Positions 1 through 9,517 are shown, counted from the stretch's first letter. The stretch is DNA of 64,000 bases from Coralliovum pocilloporae (GCF_030845175.1 NZ_CP132542.1:2453501-2517500), one strand, 5' to 3'. Notes: generated by a model from the letters alone, not told the origin. Program-made: numbers and translations.

Positions 1-3000
1 CGGGACAAGGTCGGTCCCGGCGACTGGGACAGTCACCGCGGCCGGGCACGATCTCTTCTGGTCAATGCATCGACCTGGGCGCTGATGCTGACCGGGCGGC
101 TGTTCCGGGACAAGAACACGGCAGCAGCTGAGCTGGTTGACACCATGGAAGGAGCCGTGCGGCGGCTGGGCGAACCGGTTGCCCGTAAGGCGGTTGAGCA
201 GGCCATGAAGGTTCTGGGTCGCCAGTTCGTTCTGGGGCGGTCTATTGCGGAGGCCGTTGAGAACGGTCGGGGCCGTACGGACGAAGGCTATGGATATTCC
301 TTCGATATGCTGGGGGAGGCAGCCCGGACGGAAGAGGATGCACGTGCCTATTTTCTCTCTTATTCAAAGGCCATTGCCACGCTTGCTGACCATGCGAAAT
401 CATCGGATTTCCGGGATAATCCGGGTATCTCGGTGAAGCTGTCAGCCCTTCACCCCCGTTATGAATGGGTGCAGCGCGAGCGGGTGATGGCAGAGCTTGT
501 CCCCCGGATCGGCGCGCTGGCTGAACATGCCCGAGCGGCCAATATCGGGCTGGCGATTGATGCGGAAGAGGCCGACCGGCTGGAACTGTCTCTTGATGTG
601 ATTGAGGCTGTTCTGCGCAATCCGGACCTGGTTGGCTGGGATGGCTTCGGTGTCGTGGTTCAGGCCTATAACAAGCAGGCGCCAGCAGTCCTCGACTGGC
701 TGCATGCTCTGGCAAAAGACCTCGGACGACGGATCACGGTGCGTCTGGTCAAGGGAGCCTATTGGGATACGGAGATCAAGCAGGCTCAGGTGATGGGGCT
801 TGAGACCTACCCGGTCTACACCCGCAAGGTGGCAACAGACCTGTCCTATCTGCGCTGCGCCCGGCTGCTTCTGGACAAGGCTGATCATATTTACCCGCAG
901 TTTGCCACTCACAATGCCCATACGGCTGCAACCATTCTGCAGATGGCAGGCGACTTTGACGGCTTTGAATTCCAGCGTCTGCATGGAATGGGAGAAGCCC
1001 TGCATGAGCTTCTCCGTGAGACCGCCGGACGGCGTTGCCGGATCTATGCGCCGGTTGGTGTGCACAAGGACCTTCTGGCCTATCTGGTCCGGCGGCTGCT
1101 TGAAAACGGTGCCAACTCTTCCTTTGTCAATCAGGTGCTCGATGAGGAGGTTCCGGTTTCCGTCATCGCCGGTGATCCCATCACCCGGGTTGAAACGCTT
1201 GAGATCAAAGCCAACAAGAACATTCCGTTGCCTGCGGGCCTTTATGGTGAGGCGCGCCGCAACGCCCATGGTGTCAATCTGAACAGCCCGGCTGAAGCTG
1301 ACGCGCTTGATCAGGCCATGAGCCGGTTTCGCGCCGTCCAGTGGCAGGCGCGACCAACAGTGGATGGAGCAGGGTCTGATGAGACGGCCCGGCCTGTTAT
1401 CAGCCCGTCAGACCCGGATGATTGTGTAGGGCAGGTGATTGAGGCTGGCAGCGGCCATGTGGAGACTGCGATTGCCCGGGCCGTTAATGCAGCGTCCGGC
1501 TGGGCCGCAACGCCGGTTACAGAGCGGGCGGCGATGCTGGAGCAGGTTGCTGATCTGTATGAAGCCAATATGCCGGAGCTGATCGCGATTGGCTGCCGCG
1601 AGGCAGGCAAGACCCGGCTGGATGGCATCCTGGAAGTGCGTGAGGCGGTGGATTTCTGCCGGTATTATGCAGCTGAAGCACGGGGGAACCAGACAGGCAG
1701 ACAGCCACTCGGCCCGATTGCGTGTATTTCACCATGGAATTTTCCGCTGGCCATCTTTACCGGCCAGATTGTGGCTGCTCTTGTGGCAGGAAATCCTGTT
1801 CTGGCCAAACCCGCAGAGCAGACGCCATTGATGGCCGCCCGGGCCATTGCCCTGATGCATCAGGCGGGTATTCCCGGCGACGTGTTGACCCTGCTGCCAG
1901 GGGACGGGGCCACGGTAGGCCGGGCTCTGACATCTGATCCGCGCATCAAAGGGTGCTGCTTTACAGGATCAACAGAGACGGCATCCCTGATTGATCAGGC
2001 AATGGCAGGCGAAGGCGATCCGGAGGCCATGCTGATTGCGGAGACCGGTGGTCTCAATGCCATGATTGTCGATTCAACAGCCCTGCCGGAGCAGGCCGTG
2101 CGCGACATCGTGCAATCCGCCTTCCAGAGTGCAGGACAGCGTTGTTCGGCCCTGCGGGTACTGTTTGTGCAGGAGGATGTGGCCGATACCATTCTGACCA
2201 TGCTGGAAGGGGCCGCCCGGGAATTGTCGATTGATGATCCGTGGCTTGCATCAACTGATGTGGGGCCGGTGATTGATGACGATGCCCGGCAGATGATCCA
2301 AGTACATTGTGAAGCTCTGGAAGACAAAGGCCGCCTGTTGTTCCGTGTGCCTGTGCCCGCATCCATCGCCCGGCAGGGCACATTCGTCGCACCTGCGGCC
2401 TTCCGGCTTGAGTCGTTTGAGGAAATGAAGCGCGAAATCTTCGGCCCGGTCCTGCATGTGCTCACCTACAAGGCTGACGAGCTGGATGATGTGATTGACC
2501 GGATCAACGCGTCCGGATACGGGCTGACGCTTGGTGTTCATTCCCGTGTTGACCGCCGGGTGGACCAGGTCTGCGCCCGGGCCAGTGTCGGCAATATCTA
2601 TGTGAACAGGAATCAGATTGGTGCGGTGGTCGGCGTGCAGCCGTTCGGCGGTGAAGGTCTCTCAGGCACCGGCCCCAAGGCAGGCGGTCCGGATTATCTG
2701 ATGCGATTCAGCAGGCCAATGGACAGCGAAAGCATCCACCGTCCGGTCCTGTCTGTTGAAAGAACGCTTACGGGGCCAACCGGGGAAAGCAACACCTTGC
2801 GTCATGAAGCCCGCGGTGAGGTGGCCTGTCTTGGGGACGGTCCGTCACCGGACGTGGCATCACTGGTCAGACAGCTTCGGCTGGTCTCGGCGACCGGGAA
2901 TACGGCCATTCTCGCCGATACGGAAGCCAGCCGGGCTGCACTCGCAAACGTTAAGCCGAACATGAAAGATCAAAACAAGGTGATTGTGACACCGGATGGT

Positions 3001-3231
3001 CACAATTCATCCCTAGATCAGCCGGGCTTGCGAGCGGTTCTGTTCGATGGAACCGGAGATGCCTTGCGGGAGCTCCGCCAGATTTTGGCGAAACGTCCGG
3101 GGCCGCGCATTCCGGTGATCAGGTCAGATGCTGATACGGCACGATGGCTGACAGTGGAACGGGTGGTGAGCGAGGACACAACGGCATCCGGTGGTAATGC
3201 CACATTACTTGCGGATGCAGACGTCGAATGA
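1..3231 (+). CDS. putA: Bifunctional proline dehydrogenase / glutamate-semialdehyde dehydrogenase PutA (5' truncated)
   Basis: Oxidises proline to glutamate in two steps at the membrane: FAD proline dehydrogenase, then NAD aldehyde dehydrogenase. The frame is already open at base 1 and reads through a typical PutA segment (SLLVNASTWALMLTGRL), so the start and any N-terminal DNA-binding domain lie outside the window. The proline dehydrogenase barrel runs to about nt 1300, with RLVKGAYWD and the HGMGEAL region. The dehydrogenase half follows, with ISPWNFPLA, FTGSTETAS and the catalytic Cys in GQRCSALR (nt ~2143). About 160 residues of C-terminal extension follow the catalytic fold. No putP or putR is visible downstream. 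Identity is firm; presence of the autoregulatory domain cannot be judged. Confidence 0.96.
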   Translation, partial: RDKVGPGDWDSHRGRARSLLVNASTWALMLTGRLFRDKNTAAAELVDTMEGAVRRLGEPVARKAVEQAMKVLGRQFVLGRSIAEAVENGRGRTDEGYGYSFDMLGEAARTEEDARAYFLSYSKAIATLADHAKSSDFRDNPGISVKLSALHPRYEWVQRERVMAELVPRIGALAEHARAANIGLAIDAEEADRLELSLDVIEAVLRNPDLVGWDGFGVVVQAYNKQAPAVLDWLHALAKDLGRRITVRLVKGAYWDTEIKQAQVMGLETYPVYTRKVATDLSYLRCARLLLDKADHIYPQFATHNAHTAATILQMAGDFDGFEFQRLHGMGEALHELLRETAGRRCRIYAPVGVHKDLLAYLVRRLLENGANSSFVNQVLDEEVPVSVIAGDPITRVETLEIKANKNIPLPAGLYGEARRNAHGVNLNSPAEADALDQAMSRFRAVQWQARPTVDGAGSDETARPVISPSDPDDCVGQVIEAGSGHVETAIARAVNAASGWAATPVTERAAMLEQVADLYEANMPELIAIGCREAGKTRLDGILEVREAVDFCRYYAAEARGNQTGRQPLGPIACISPWNFPLAIFTGQIVAALVAGNPVLAKPAEQTPLMAARAIALMHQAGIPGDVLTLLPGDGATVGRALTSDPRIKGCCFTGSTETASLIDQAMAGEGDPEAMLIAETGGLNAMIVDSTALPEQAVRDIVQSAFQSAGQRCSALRVLFVQEDVADTILTMLEGAARELSIDDPWLASTDVGPVIDDDARQMIQVHCEALEDKGRLLFRVPVPASIARQGTFVAPAAFRLESFEEMKREIFGPVLHVLTYKADELDDVIDRINASGYGLTLGVHSRVDRRVDQVCARASVGNIYVNRNQIGAVVGVQPFGGEGLSGTGPKAGGPDYLMRFSRPMDSESIHRPVLSVERTLTGPTGESNTLRHEARGEVACLGDGPSPDVASLVRQLRLVSATGNTAILADTEASRAALANVKPNMKDQNKVIVTPDGHNSSLDQPGLRAVLFDGTGDALRELRQILAKRPGPRIPVIRSDADTARWLTVERVVSEDTTASGGNATLLADADVE

Positions 3232-3315
3232 CGCAGGATATGCACCAAACGTCATGTTAAGACTTCGGTGCGACAATTGGTAACGGGGCATAGTGCTCTG
3301 TGTAGAGGAAAGACA

Positions 3316-3486
3316 ATGGGACAGTATAGTGAAGGTGCAGCACGGACCGAAAACGGTCACGCTGCGGAGCAGGACGAGTCAGGCCGACAAACCGCCGGTG
3401 AGCCGAGCCCGATTGATGAGGGACGGTTTCACCCGAAACCCAGTGTAGAAAACTGGAGCGAGGCCGTACGACGACAATTGCTCTGA
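3316..3486 (+). CDS. Small hydrophilic hypothetical protein (56 aa)
   Basis: A short frame starting MGQYSEGAARTENGH and ending SVENWSEAVRRQLL. It has a purine-rich ribosome site (agaggaaag) just upstream of the ATG and is followed by the hairpin terminator at 3573-3605, which makes a transcript plausible. The composition is Gln/Glu/Gly/Pro-rich, charged and without Cys, signal peptide or membrane segment, so it would be cytosolic and perhaps disordered apart from the C-terminal amphipathic stretch. I do not recognise the family. It could be a chance frame; the ribosome site and following terminator are the only support. Confidence 0.4.
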   Translation: MGQYSEGAARTENGHAAEQDESGRQTAGEPSPIDEGRFHPKPSVENWSEAVRRQLL

Positions 3487-3572
3487 ACCCTTCAAGATGA
3501 CAGATCCAGAGTTTTATAACTGAAAATTCAGGCCAGGAGTTTGGCCAGAAATATGGATCGTCTGACTGACAG

Positions 3573-3605
3573 AAAGCCGCCTGGGGAAACCCGGCGGCTT
3601 TCCTC
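3573..3605 (+). terminator. Rho-independent terminator
   Basis: Stem AAAGCCGCC / GGCGGCTTT with an inner GGG/CCC extension closed by a GAAA tetraloop, followed by TCCTCGTTTC. It ends the transcript of the small frame at 3316 and/or putA and isolates them from the iron operon. Confidence 0.75.
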
Positions 3606-3776
3606 GTTTCAGGGCAGGCATTCTGGCTTTCTTTCTGATCTGCTCTGCTTGCTGATATGTCCTTTCGCCCACCTTGCTGAGGCGTGGATTGGCGCTTTCC
3701 CTGGCCTTTTGAGTGCACCATGAGCGACCCGGAAAGCACGAAAAATCATCAGTTTAGAATTAGAATAATTAAAAGT

Positions 3777-3791
3777 TGACTTTTATAGTCA
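3777..3791 (+). promoter_or_regulatory. Iron-responsive box (RirA/IRO type, TGA-N9-TCA)
   Basis: TGACTTTTATAGTCA fits the rhizobial IRO consensus TGA-N9-TCA bound by the Fe-S regulator RirA, and it is also a near-perfect dyad. It lies in the AT-rich promoter region upstream of an iron-linked imelysin gene, 176 bp before the ATG, so a long leader or an unseen closer promoter is implied. Binding by RirA is inferred from the motif only. Confidence 0.6.
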
Positions 3792-3967
3792 GAATTAAAT
3801 TGACACTGCAACAGAACTGCATCATACCTGCTCTTGCGAGGCGCTTGCAGCTGGAGGGCAGTCAGTATCTCGCAAGAAATTACCAGCAGGGATTCTGAGG
3901 ATTCTGGACTAAGCCGGGCCATTTGCTTTTGGTTGATCCCTGTTTAGCAGAGGTTGGACATACAACG

Positions 3968-5236
3968 ATGAAACTTGCACGTATTCTTCTCACTGGCGCG
4001 GCGTTGTCGCTTCTTCCTGTCGGTGCCCATGCTGGAGGTCATCTCCACGGTATCATCGACAATTATGCAGATATTGCACATGCGTCTTACGAGGATTCTC
4101 TGATCACGGCGAAGGCTCTGCAGGCGGCTGTAGACGCATTTATTGCTGCACCATCTGATGAGACGCTCAAGGCTGCTCGCGAAGCCTGGCTGAAATCCCG
4201 TGAGCCATACCAGCAGACAGAGGTTTTCCGTTTCGGCAATGCCGCTGTTGATGACTGGGAAGGCAAAGTCAACGCATGGCCGCTTGATGAAGGCCTGATC
4301 GACTATGTTGATGAAGGTTACGGCACAGAAGCTGAAGAGAACGAGCTTTATGCAGCCAACGTCATCGCCAACACCAAAGTGAGCATTGGTGGCAGGGATA
4401 TCGATGCGACCAGCATCACCCCCAAGCTTCTGGCTGAAGAGCTGCACGAAGCCGGTACGGTTGAGGCCAATGTCGCCACCGGTTACCACGCTATTGAATT
4501 TCTGCTCTGGGGTCAGGATCTGAACGGCAATGGTCCGGGCGCTGGCAATCGTCAGGCTTCCGATTTTGATACGCAGAACTGCACCAACGGTCACTGTGAG
4601 CGTCGTGTGGCATATCTCAAGGCTGCGACTGACCTGCTCGTAACCGACCTGGAAGACATGGTTGGTCAGTGGGCTGACGATGGTTCCGCTCGCAAGGAGC
4701 TTGAAGACAAGGGTGAGAAGGGCGGTCTGGCTGCCATGCTGACCGGCATTGGTTCTCTGTCCTATGGTGAGCTTGCCGGTGAGCGCATGAAGCTTGGTCT
4801 GCTTCTGCACGATCCGGAAGAAGAGCATGATTGCTTCTCTGACAACACCCACAACTCTCACTACTATGATGTTGTTGGTATCCGGAACGCCTATTTCGGC
4901 AAGTACACCCGCATCGACGGTTCAGTCATTTCCGGTGAATCCCTTGATCAGCTTCTTGCCAAGACGGACGCAAAGCTTGCTAAGGAAATCAGCGGCAAGA
5001 TGGATGCATCTTATTCAGCCTTCAAGGCAATGAAGACCCGCGCTGAAACGGTTGAGGCCTATGACCAGATGATTGGTGAAGGCAATGCTGAAGGGAATGC
5101 GGTTGTTCAGGCAGGTATCGATGCTCTGGTTGACCAGACACGGTCGATCCAGCGTGCTGTCACAGCGCTGAAGCTTGATGGTGTAACGGTTGAAGGATCA
5201 GACAGTCTCGATAATCCGGGTTCTGTCTTCCAATAA
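3968..5236 (+). CDS. Imelysin family (M75) iron-regulated periplasmic protein
   Basis: Secreted protein of 422 aa of the imelysin/IrpA family, associated with bacterial iron acquisition; the biochemical role is not settled (most members are not proven peptidases). The ATG at 3968 is preferred to an upstream in-frame start because it directly opens a clear signal peptide (MKLARILLTGAALSLLP, cleaved after AHA). The family GxHxxE signature is present as GYHAIEF in the middle of the protein, followed by LLWGQD. The chain is helical, with two repeats typical of the fold. It is the first gene of a four-gene set (imelysin, di-haem protein, imelysin-like, DUF1513) that recurs in marine proteobacteria. 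Control by iron is suggested by the box at 3777. Confidence 0.9.
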   Translation: MKLARILLTGAALSLLPVGAHAGGHLHGIIDNYADIAHASYEDSLITAKALQAAVDAFIAAPSDETLKAAREAWLKSREPYQQTEVFRFGNAAVDDWEGKVNAWPLDEGLIDYVDEGYGTEAEENELYAANVIANTKVSIGGRDIDATSITPKLLAEELHEAGTVEANVATGYHAIEFLLWGQDLNGNGPGAGNRQASDFDTQNCTNGHCERRVAYLKAATDLLVTDLEDMVGQWADDGSARKELEDKGEKGGLAAMLTGIGSLSYGELAGERMKLGLLLHDPEEEHDCFSDNTHNSHYYDVVGIRNAYFGKYTRIDGSVISGESLDQLLAKTDAKLAKEISGKMDASYSAFKAMKTRAETVEAYDQMIGEGNAEGNAVVQAGIDALVDQTRSIQRAVTALKLDGVTVEGSDSLDNPGSVFQ

Positions 5237-5244
5237 GGCAGACT

Positions 5245-5408
5245 TCGGTGGTCGTTCCTACTCTTGTGTTCAAGCCGGTTTCCCGTACCGATTTGATCCA
5301 AAGCGACCACCGAGATCTGCGTTCTCAGCATGAACCTGTAGGTGCCAGTGCGGGTTCATGTTGCATGGGTGACCGAGGTCGTTTCCCGGCTCTCGCCCTC
5401 GGTCACCC
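5245..5408 (+). repeat. Three successive inverted repeats between imelysin and di-haem genes
   Basis: Three stem-loops fill the 212-bp gap: TCGGTGGTCG (5245-5254) with CGACCACCGA (5304-5313); CATGAACC (5329-5336) with GGTTCATG (5353-5360); and a perfect 12-bp stem GGGTGACCGAGG (5367-5378) with CCTCGGTCACCC (5397-5408). None is followed by a T-run, so they look more like mRNA processing or stability elements that set unequal expression within the operon than intrinsic terminators. Confidence 0.6.
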
Positions 5409-5448
5409 AATAACTATATGGATTGTGAGGGGGGATGCAATCCATTAA

Positions 5449-7008
5449 ATGAAAGCTGGGATCGGGGCGCGAGAGTACGCTGCCCCAAAGAGCTGGAAGA
5501 CGACATTGCGATTACCTCTCAGGATAGCCGAATGGGTCATGCCATTGGGCTTGTTTTTGTGTGTTGGCGTACCCCTCGCGAACGCAGAGACAGAGCTGAC
5601 CCGATCCGATCTTTCTGAAACGGATCAGAAGCGGGTTGAAGCGGTCACCCGTCCGGCAACGGATTTTTCCGAAGCCGAACCCTTCGAGCGAATGCAGGCG
5701 GGGGCCACGACCAGTCGCCGCAAGGCAGACCGGGATGCCTTCTCGCATCCGTCCGCCAATATCTCATTTGAACAGCAGCAGGATTTTCTGGTCGGCAACG
5801 GCCTGTTCAAGAAGATCTGGGTGTCTTCTCCGTCTTCCACTCAGGCATCTGATGGTCTTGGACCGCTTTACAACGCCCGGTCATGTCAGCGGTGCCATCT
5901 GAAAGACGGGCGTGGTCATCCACCGGTTGGCGAAGAAACCGCAAGCTCGCTTGCAGTCAAGCTTGGTGTGCCCCGGGATGGTGATGAAGAGGGGCGACTG
6001 CCTCTCTTCCCGGAACCTGTCTATGGCCGCCAGTTGCAGACATTCGGTGTCCCTGGCGCAGATGCGGAAGCCCAGCTTGAAATTGCCTATGAACGTCAAA
6101 CGATCACCTATCCTGATGGGGTCGCGGTCCATCTGCGCAAGCCCCGGGTGGTGATTTCCGAGCCAGCCTATGGGGCGTTCTCCGATGAGGCTCGTCTGTC
6201 CCCGCGCGTTGCACCACCCATGATCGGCCTTGGTCTGATCGAAGCCATTCACCCGGCGGATATTCTCCGCAATGCCGATGTGGATGACAAAGATGGCGAT
6301 GGCGTCTCCGGCAGGGTTCCGTGGCTTGATGATGAGAAGACCAGCATTGGCCGTTTCGGCTGGAAGGCGACGGCTGCGTCTGTGCGACGGCAATCCGTCA
6401 ATGCGTTCTCCGTCGATATCGGCATCTCTACACCGGAAGTGCCTGCCAATTGGGGTGACTGCACGGAAAACCAGCCCTCCTGCCGCAATCTACCTCACGG
6501 TGAACAGGCTCATCTCGGTGTCAGTGAAGCACCCGAACCGGTGATGGATCTGGTGACATTCTACTCAAAGAACCTCGCCGTTCCGGTTCGTCGGGAAGAA
6601 GGTGAGGCCAATGTGCTGGCAGGCAAGAAGCTGTTCTATGAAACCGGCTGCGTCGCCTGCCACCATCCGAAATATGTCACCAGTCGCAAAGCAGAGCAGA
6701 AAGAACACCGTTTCCAGCTGATCTGGCCCTATTCCGACTTCCTGCTGCACGATATGGGTGAGGGTCTCGCAGACAATTTCCCGGAAGGTGCGGCCAATGG
6801 ACGTGAATGGCGGACACCGGCGCTCTGGGGTCTTGGGCTGACGCAGAAGATCAATCCCAATGCGGGCTTTCTGCATGACGGCCGCGCCCGCACGCTTGAG
6901 GAAGCAATCCTGTGGCATGGCGGTGAGGCCGAAGGTGCACGGAACCGGTTCATGGAGCTGGATAATCTGGACCGGCGCAAGCTGATCCGCTTCCTCTCTT
7001 CACTCTGA
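5449..7008 (+). CDS. Di-haem oxidoreductase family protein (DUF1111, thiol-oxidoreductase-like)
   Basis: Periplasmic di-haem c-type cytochrome of 519 aa. A long N-terminal region ends in a signal segment (MPLGLFLCVGVPLANA, residues ~31-46); the true start may therefore lie inside the stated one. Two CxxCH haem sites are visible: CQRCH at residue ~146 and CVACH at residue ~402, the second near the family MauG-like C-terminal half, plus GFLHDGRARTLEEAI close to the end. It sits between two imelysin genes, 13 bp from the next start. The conserved pairing suggests an electron-transfer or redox step on iron or an iron ligand in the periplasm; that role is inference. Confidence 0.88.
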   Translation: MKAGIGAREYAAPKSWKTTLRLPLRIAEWVMPLGLFLCVGVPLANAETELTRSDLSETDQKRVEAVTRPATDFSEAEPFERMQAGATTSRRKADRDAFSHPSANISFEQQQDFLVGNGLFKKIWVSSPSSTQASDGLGPLYNARSCQRCHLKDGRGHPPVGEETASSLAVKLGVPRDGDEEGRLPLFPEPVYGRQLQTFGVPGADAEAQLEIAYERQTITYPDGVAVHLRKPRVVISEPAYGAFSDEARLSPRVAPPMIGLGLIEAIHPADILRNADVDDKDGDGVSGRVPWLDDEKTSIGRFGWKATAASVRRQSVNAFSVDIGISTPEVPANWGDCTENQPSCRNLPHGEQAHLGVSEAPEPVMDLVTFYSKNLAVPVRREEGEANVLAGKKLFYETGCVACHHPKYVTSRKAEQKEHRFQLIWPYSDFLLHDMGEGLADNFPEGAANGREWRTPALWGLGLTQKINPNAGFLHDGRARTLEEAILWHGGEAEGARNRFMELDNLDRRKLIRFLSSL

Positions 7009-7021
7009 GAAAAGGCAGACC

Positions 7022-8128
7022 ATGATGCGGTCATTTCTGAATGCTTGTCTTGTTGCTTCCGGTCTTGTCCTGAGCTCCGCCTTCATTGTGATCCAGCCTT
7101 ACAGAGCTGATGCGGCAGAGGGTCGTTTCGCCGGGGTGGCTGACAGAGTGCTGGACGGTTATCTGCGTCCGGGCTACAGGGCTCTTGAAGAGGATGCCGG
7201 GCGGATGGCAGATGATGTGGCCGCGTTCTGTGCGGCTTCTGAAACCATTGCTCCGCAGGCCTTGAAGGACCGGTTTGCCCGTCTTGCGCGGAGCTGGTCC
7301 CGGCTTGAGTTTGTTCGCTTTGGCCCGGTCATTGCGGGCCATCGCTATGAACGGCTGTTCTTCTGGCCGGATGTGAAAGGCCGGGGCCTGCGGCAGGTTC
7401 GTCGTTTGATGAAGGCGAGAGATGCCGTTGTGGATGATCCTGCGGCGTACCGAAAAAAGAGTGTTGCCCTTCAGGGCCTTCAGGCACTGGAATATGTTTT
7501 GTTCGATGGGAAGGCCGTTTTCGGACCTGACGAGGCCGGGCAGTACCGTTGCCGCCTGGCGATGCGCATTGCAGCGGGCATTCATGACACTGCGTCCAGT
7601 CTCAGGGCGGATTGGGACAGCGACGATGGCTATGCCCGGCTGATGAACAATCCGGGACCGGATAATCCTGTTTACCGGTCCGAGAAGGAAGTGGCGCAGG
7701 AGCTGATTACGGTACTGGTCTCAGGCCTTGAGGCCATCCGGGATCGCAAGGTGCTGGTTGCCCTCGGACGTGACGGAGCGACGCCCAAGCCGAAGCGTCT
7801 GCCATTCCGCCGCAGTGGACTGGCAATTGAGGCATTGGCTGCTAATCTGGATGGCCTGGCCGAACTCTACAGGGCCGCTGGTTTTGACCGGGATCTGAAG
7901 CAGAATGACCAGTGGCTGCAGCAGGGTATCCCCTTTGAATTCCGCAATGCGGATCGGGCGCTCTCCAGTCTTCAGATGTCCATTGAAAACGCCGTTGCAG
8001 ACAAGGATGCAGCAGAGCGCCTGCGCTATGTCTCTGTGGTGGTTGATACGCTGGGGGAAGCGATTGGTGTTGATCTGTCAACCGCAATTGACCTGAAGGC
8101 CGGGTTCAACGCGCTGGACGGAGATTGA
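7022..8128 (+). CDS. Second imelysin-family periplasmic protein
   Basis: Predicted 368-aa secreted protein with a hydrophobic signal (FLNACLVASGLVLSSAF, processed near RADA). It keeps imelysin-like features: WSRLEFVRFGP near residue 95, RLFFWPD, and LQALEYVLFD, which corresponds to the helix carrying the usual GxHxxE motif. Here that signature is replaced by LEYVLFD, so the putative metal-site His is missing. It starts 13 bp after the di-haem gene and its stop overlaps the region of the next start, so it is co-transcribed. It probably forms a periplasmic complex or relay with the upstream imelysin and cytochrome. Confidence 0.82.
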   Translation: MMRSFLNACLVASGLVLSSAFIVIQPYRADAAEGRFAGVADRVLDGYLRPGYRALEEDAGRMADDVAAFCAASETIAPQALKDRFARLARSWSRLEFVRFGPVIAGHRYERLFFWPDVKGRGLRQVRRLMKARDAVVDDPAAYRKKSVALQGLQALEYVLFDGKAVFGPDEAGQYRCRLAMRIAAGIHDTASSLRADWDSDDGYARLMNNPGPDNPVYRSEKEVAQELITVLVSGLEAIRDRKVLVALGRDGATPKPKRLPFRRSGLAIEALAANLDGLAELYRAAGFDRDLKQNDQWLQQGIPFEFRNADRALSSLQMSIENAVADKDAAERLRYVSVVVDTLGEAIGVDLSTAIDLKAGFNALDGD

Positions 8129-8133
8129 CCGGG

Positions 8134-9240
8134 ATGGAGATTGACCGGAGAGCTTTCCTTGCTCTGGCTGGTATGGGGGCCTGTATTGCGGCAATGCCCC
8201 GCCTTGCGGATGCCATGGACGGGGGAGACCCGCTCTTTCTGTCATCTGCTGAATTGCCGGAGGGTACCCATGCTATTCAGGTTCTGACAGAGCGGGGGGA
8301 TATTCTTGCGTCCTTCCCGGTGTCAGACAGAGGGCATGGTGCAGCAGTGCACCACGGCACCGGTCGCGTGGTGGCGTTCGCCCGTCGCCCCGGTACGTTT
8401 GCCCTGGCCTTCGACAGGCAAAGGCTGGCCACTCCCGGGACACTGACAGCGCAATCCGGACGGCATTTCTACGGCCATGGCACATTCTCACCGGATGGAC
8501 GTCTGCTCTATGCAACAGAAAACGACTTTGAACGAGGCGAAGGGCGTATAGGGCTTTATGACGCAACAGATGGCTATCGGCGTCTGGGGGAGTTCCCAAG
8601 CGGTGGTGTCGGCCCCCATGATATGGCGCTGATGCCTGACGGCAGAACATTGGTGATTGCCAATGGCGGCATTGAAACGCATCCGGATTTCGACCGGGAA
8701 AAGCTCAATCTGCCAACCATGAAGCCGCTCATCACGCTGCTGGACCGTAAGACCGGTGAACTTCTGGAACAGCATGAGGCACCGGCCTCCCTGCATCAGG
8801 TTTCTCTTCGCCATATGGCGATCGCGACCAATGGAGATATCTGGGTGGCCGGTCAGTTTGAAGGGCCAGCTTGGGAAACGCCGCCGCTTCTGGCACGTGT
8901 GAGGCAGGGCGAAGGGCTCAAGCTGTTCTCAGCCCCCCAAAGAGCGCAGATCAGCCTCAACAATTATATGGCATCCATTGCGCTGTCCGGGGATGAGACA
9001 ACGCTCGCGATCACAGCACCTCGTGGCAACAGGCTGACATTCTGGAATGCTGAAACCGGTGCTTACTTGGATGGCGTGGATCTGACGGATTGCGGTGGCG
9101 TTGCTGCAAACCGCTCTGGCGGGTTTCTGATCTCAAGCGGCGAGGGTGATCTGGTGCACGCATCGCGACAACACCCTGGGTCCAGCTGGTCGAGAACATC
9201 CGTACCTGTTCGCTGGGACAACCACCTGACCGGTCTCTGA
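8134..9240 (+). CDS. Tat-exported DUF1513 beta-propeller-like protein
   Basis: Last gene of the imelysin operon, 368 aa. The ATG at 8134 is chosen over a TTG at 8125 because the ribosome site GGAG (8120-8123) is correctly spaced only for the ATG, and because it opens a twin-arginine signal (MEIDRRAFLALAG). Tat export implies folding before export, often with a cofactor. The body shows repeated blade-like segments (GHGTFSPDGRLLYATENDF, GVGPHDMALMPDGRTLVIAN, SLRHMAIATNGDIWVAGQF), typical of a seven-bladed propeller. Function unknown; it regularly accompanies imelysin and di-haem genes. Confidence 0.85.
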   Translation: MEIDRRAFLALAGMGACIAAMPRLADAMDGGDPLFLSSAELPEGTHAIQVLTERGDILASFPVSDRGHGAAVHHGTGRVVAFARRPGTFALAFDRQRLATPGTLTAQSGRHFYGHGTFSPDGRLLYATENDFERGEGRIGLYDATDGYRRLGEFPSGGVGPHDMALMPDGRTLVIANGGIETHPDFDREKLNLPTMKPLITLLDRKTGELLEQHEAPASLHQVSLRHMAIATNGDIWVAGQFEGPAWETPPLLARVRQGEGLKLFSAPQRAQISLNNYMASIALSGDETTLAITAPRGNRLTFWNAETGAYLDGVDLTDCGGVAANRSGGFLISSGEGDLVHASRQHPGSSWSRTSVPVRWDNHLTGL

Positions 9241-9250
9241 GACTGAAAAA

Positions 9251-9298
9251 GGCCGGAAGAAGGATCTTCAGAAGGGTCTTTAGAACAGTCCTCCGGCC
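9251..9298 (+). terminator. Probable terminator hairpin after the imelysin operon
   Basis: GGCCGGA (9251-9257) pairs with TCCGGCC (9292-9298) over a long loop, just after the DUF1513 stop. There is no good T-run, so termination may be weak. The remaining bases to 9517 show no gene or further clear structure. Confidence 0.4.
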
Positions 9299-9517
9299 AA
9301 GTCAGTTGGGTAGACCTTTTGCAAGCAACAAACGGTCTGATCGGTAATCAGGCCGTCGGTCTTGCGGAAACCGATTGGCCGGACGCTGACTCTGGTGAGT
9401 GAGTCGTGACTACCGAGACACCTCACTTTAGCGGCAACATTCCGTAACGGAAAGGGTCTGATCTCCGACTTATGATCAACTTTATCAGAAACTCTTCATT
9501 TCCTGGGTGCACTGTCA

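Larger units (their letters stand above)
3487..3967 (+). promoter_or_regulatory. Control region of the imelysin operon (gene-free)
   Basis: This 480-bp stretch holds the terminator at 3573, then an AT-rich block at 3740-3800 with the iron box at 3777-3791 and a TTTAGAA half-site (3753-3759) resembling one arm of an Irr box. Bases 3800-3967 form a long leader before the imelysin ATG. No convincing gene was seen on either strand. Confidence 0.55.

Noticed and set aside
3257..3739. A 160-residue minus-strand frame downstream of putA
   Set aside because: It runs through the strong terminator at 3573 and has no recognisable features; the short plus-strand frame at 3316 has a better ribosome site.
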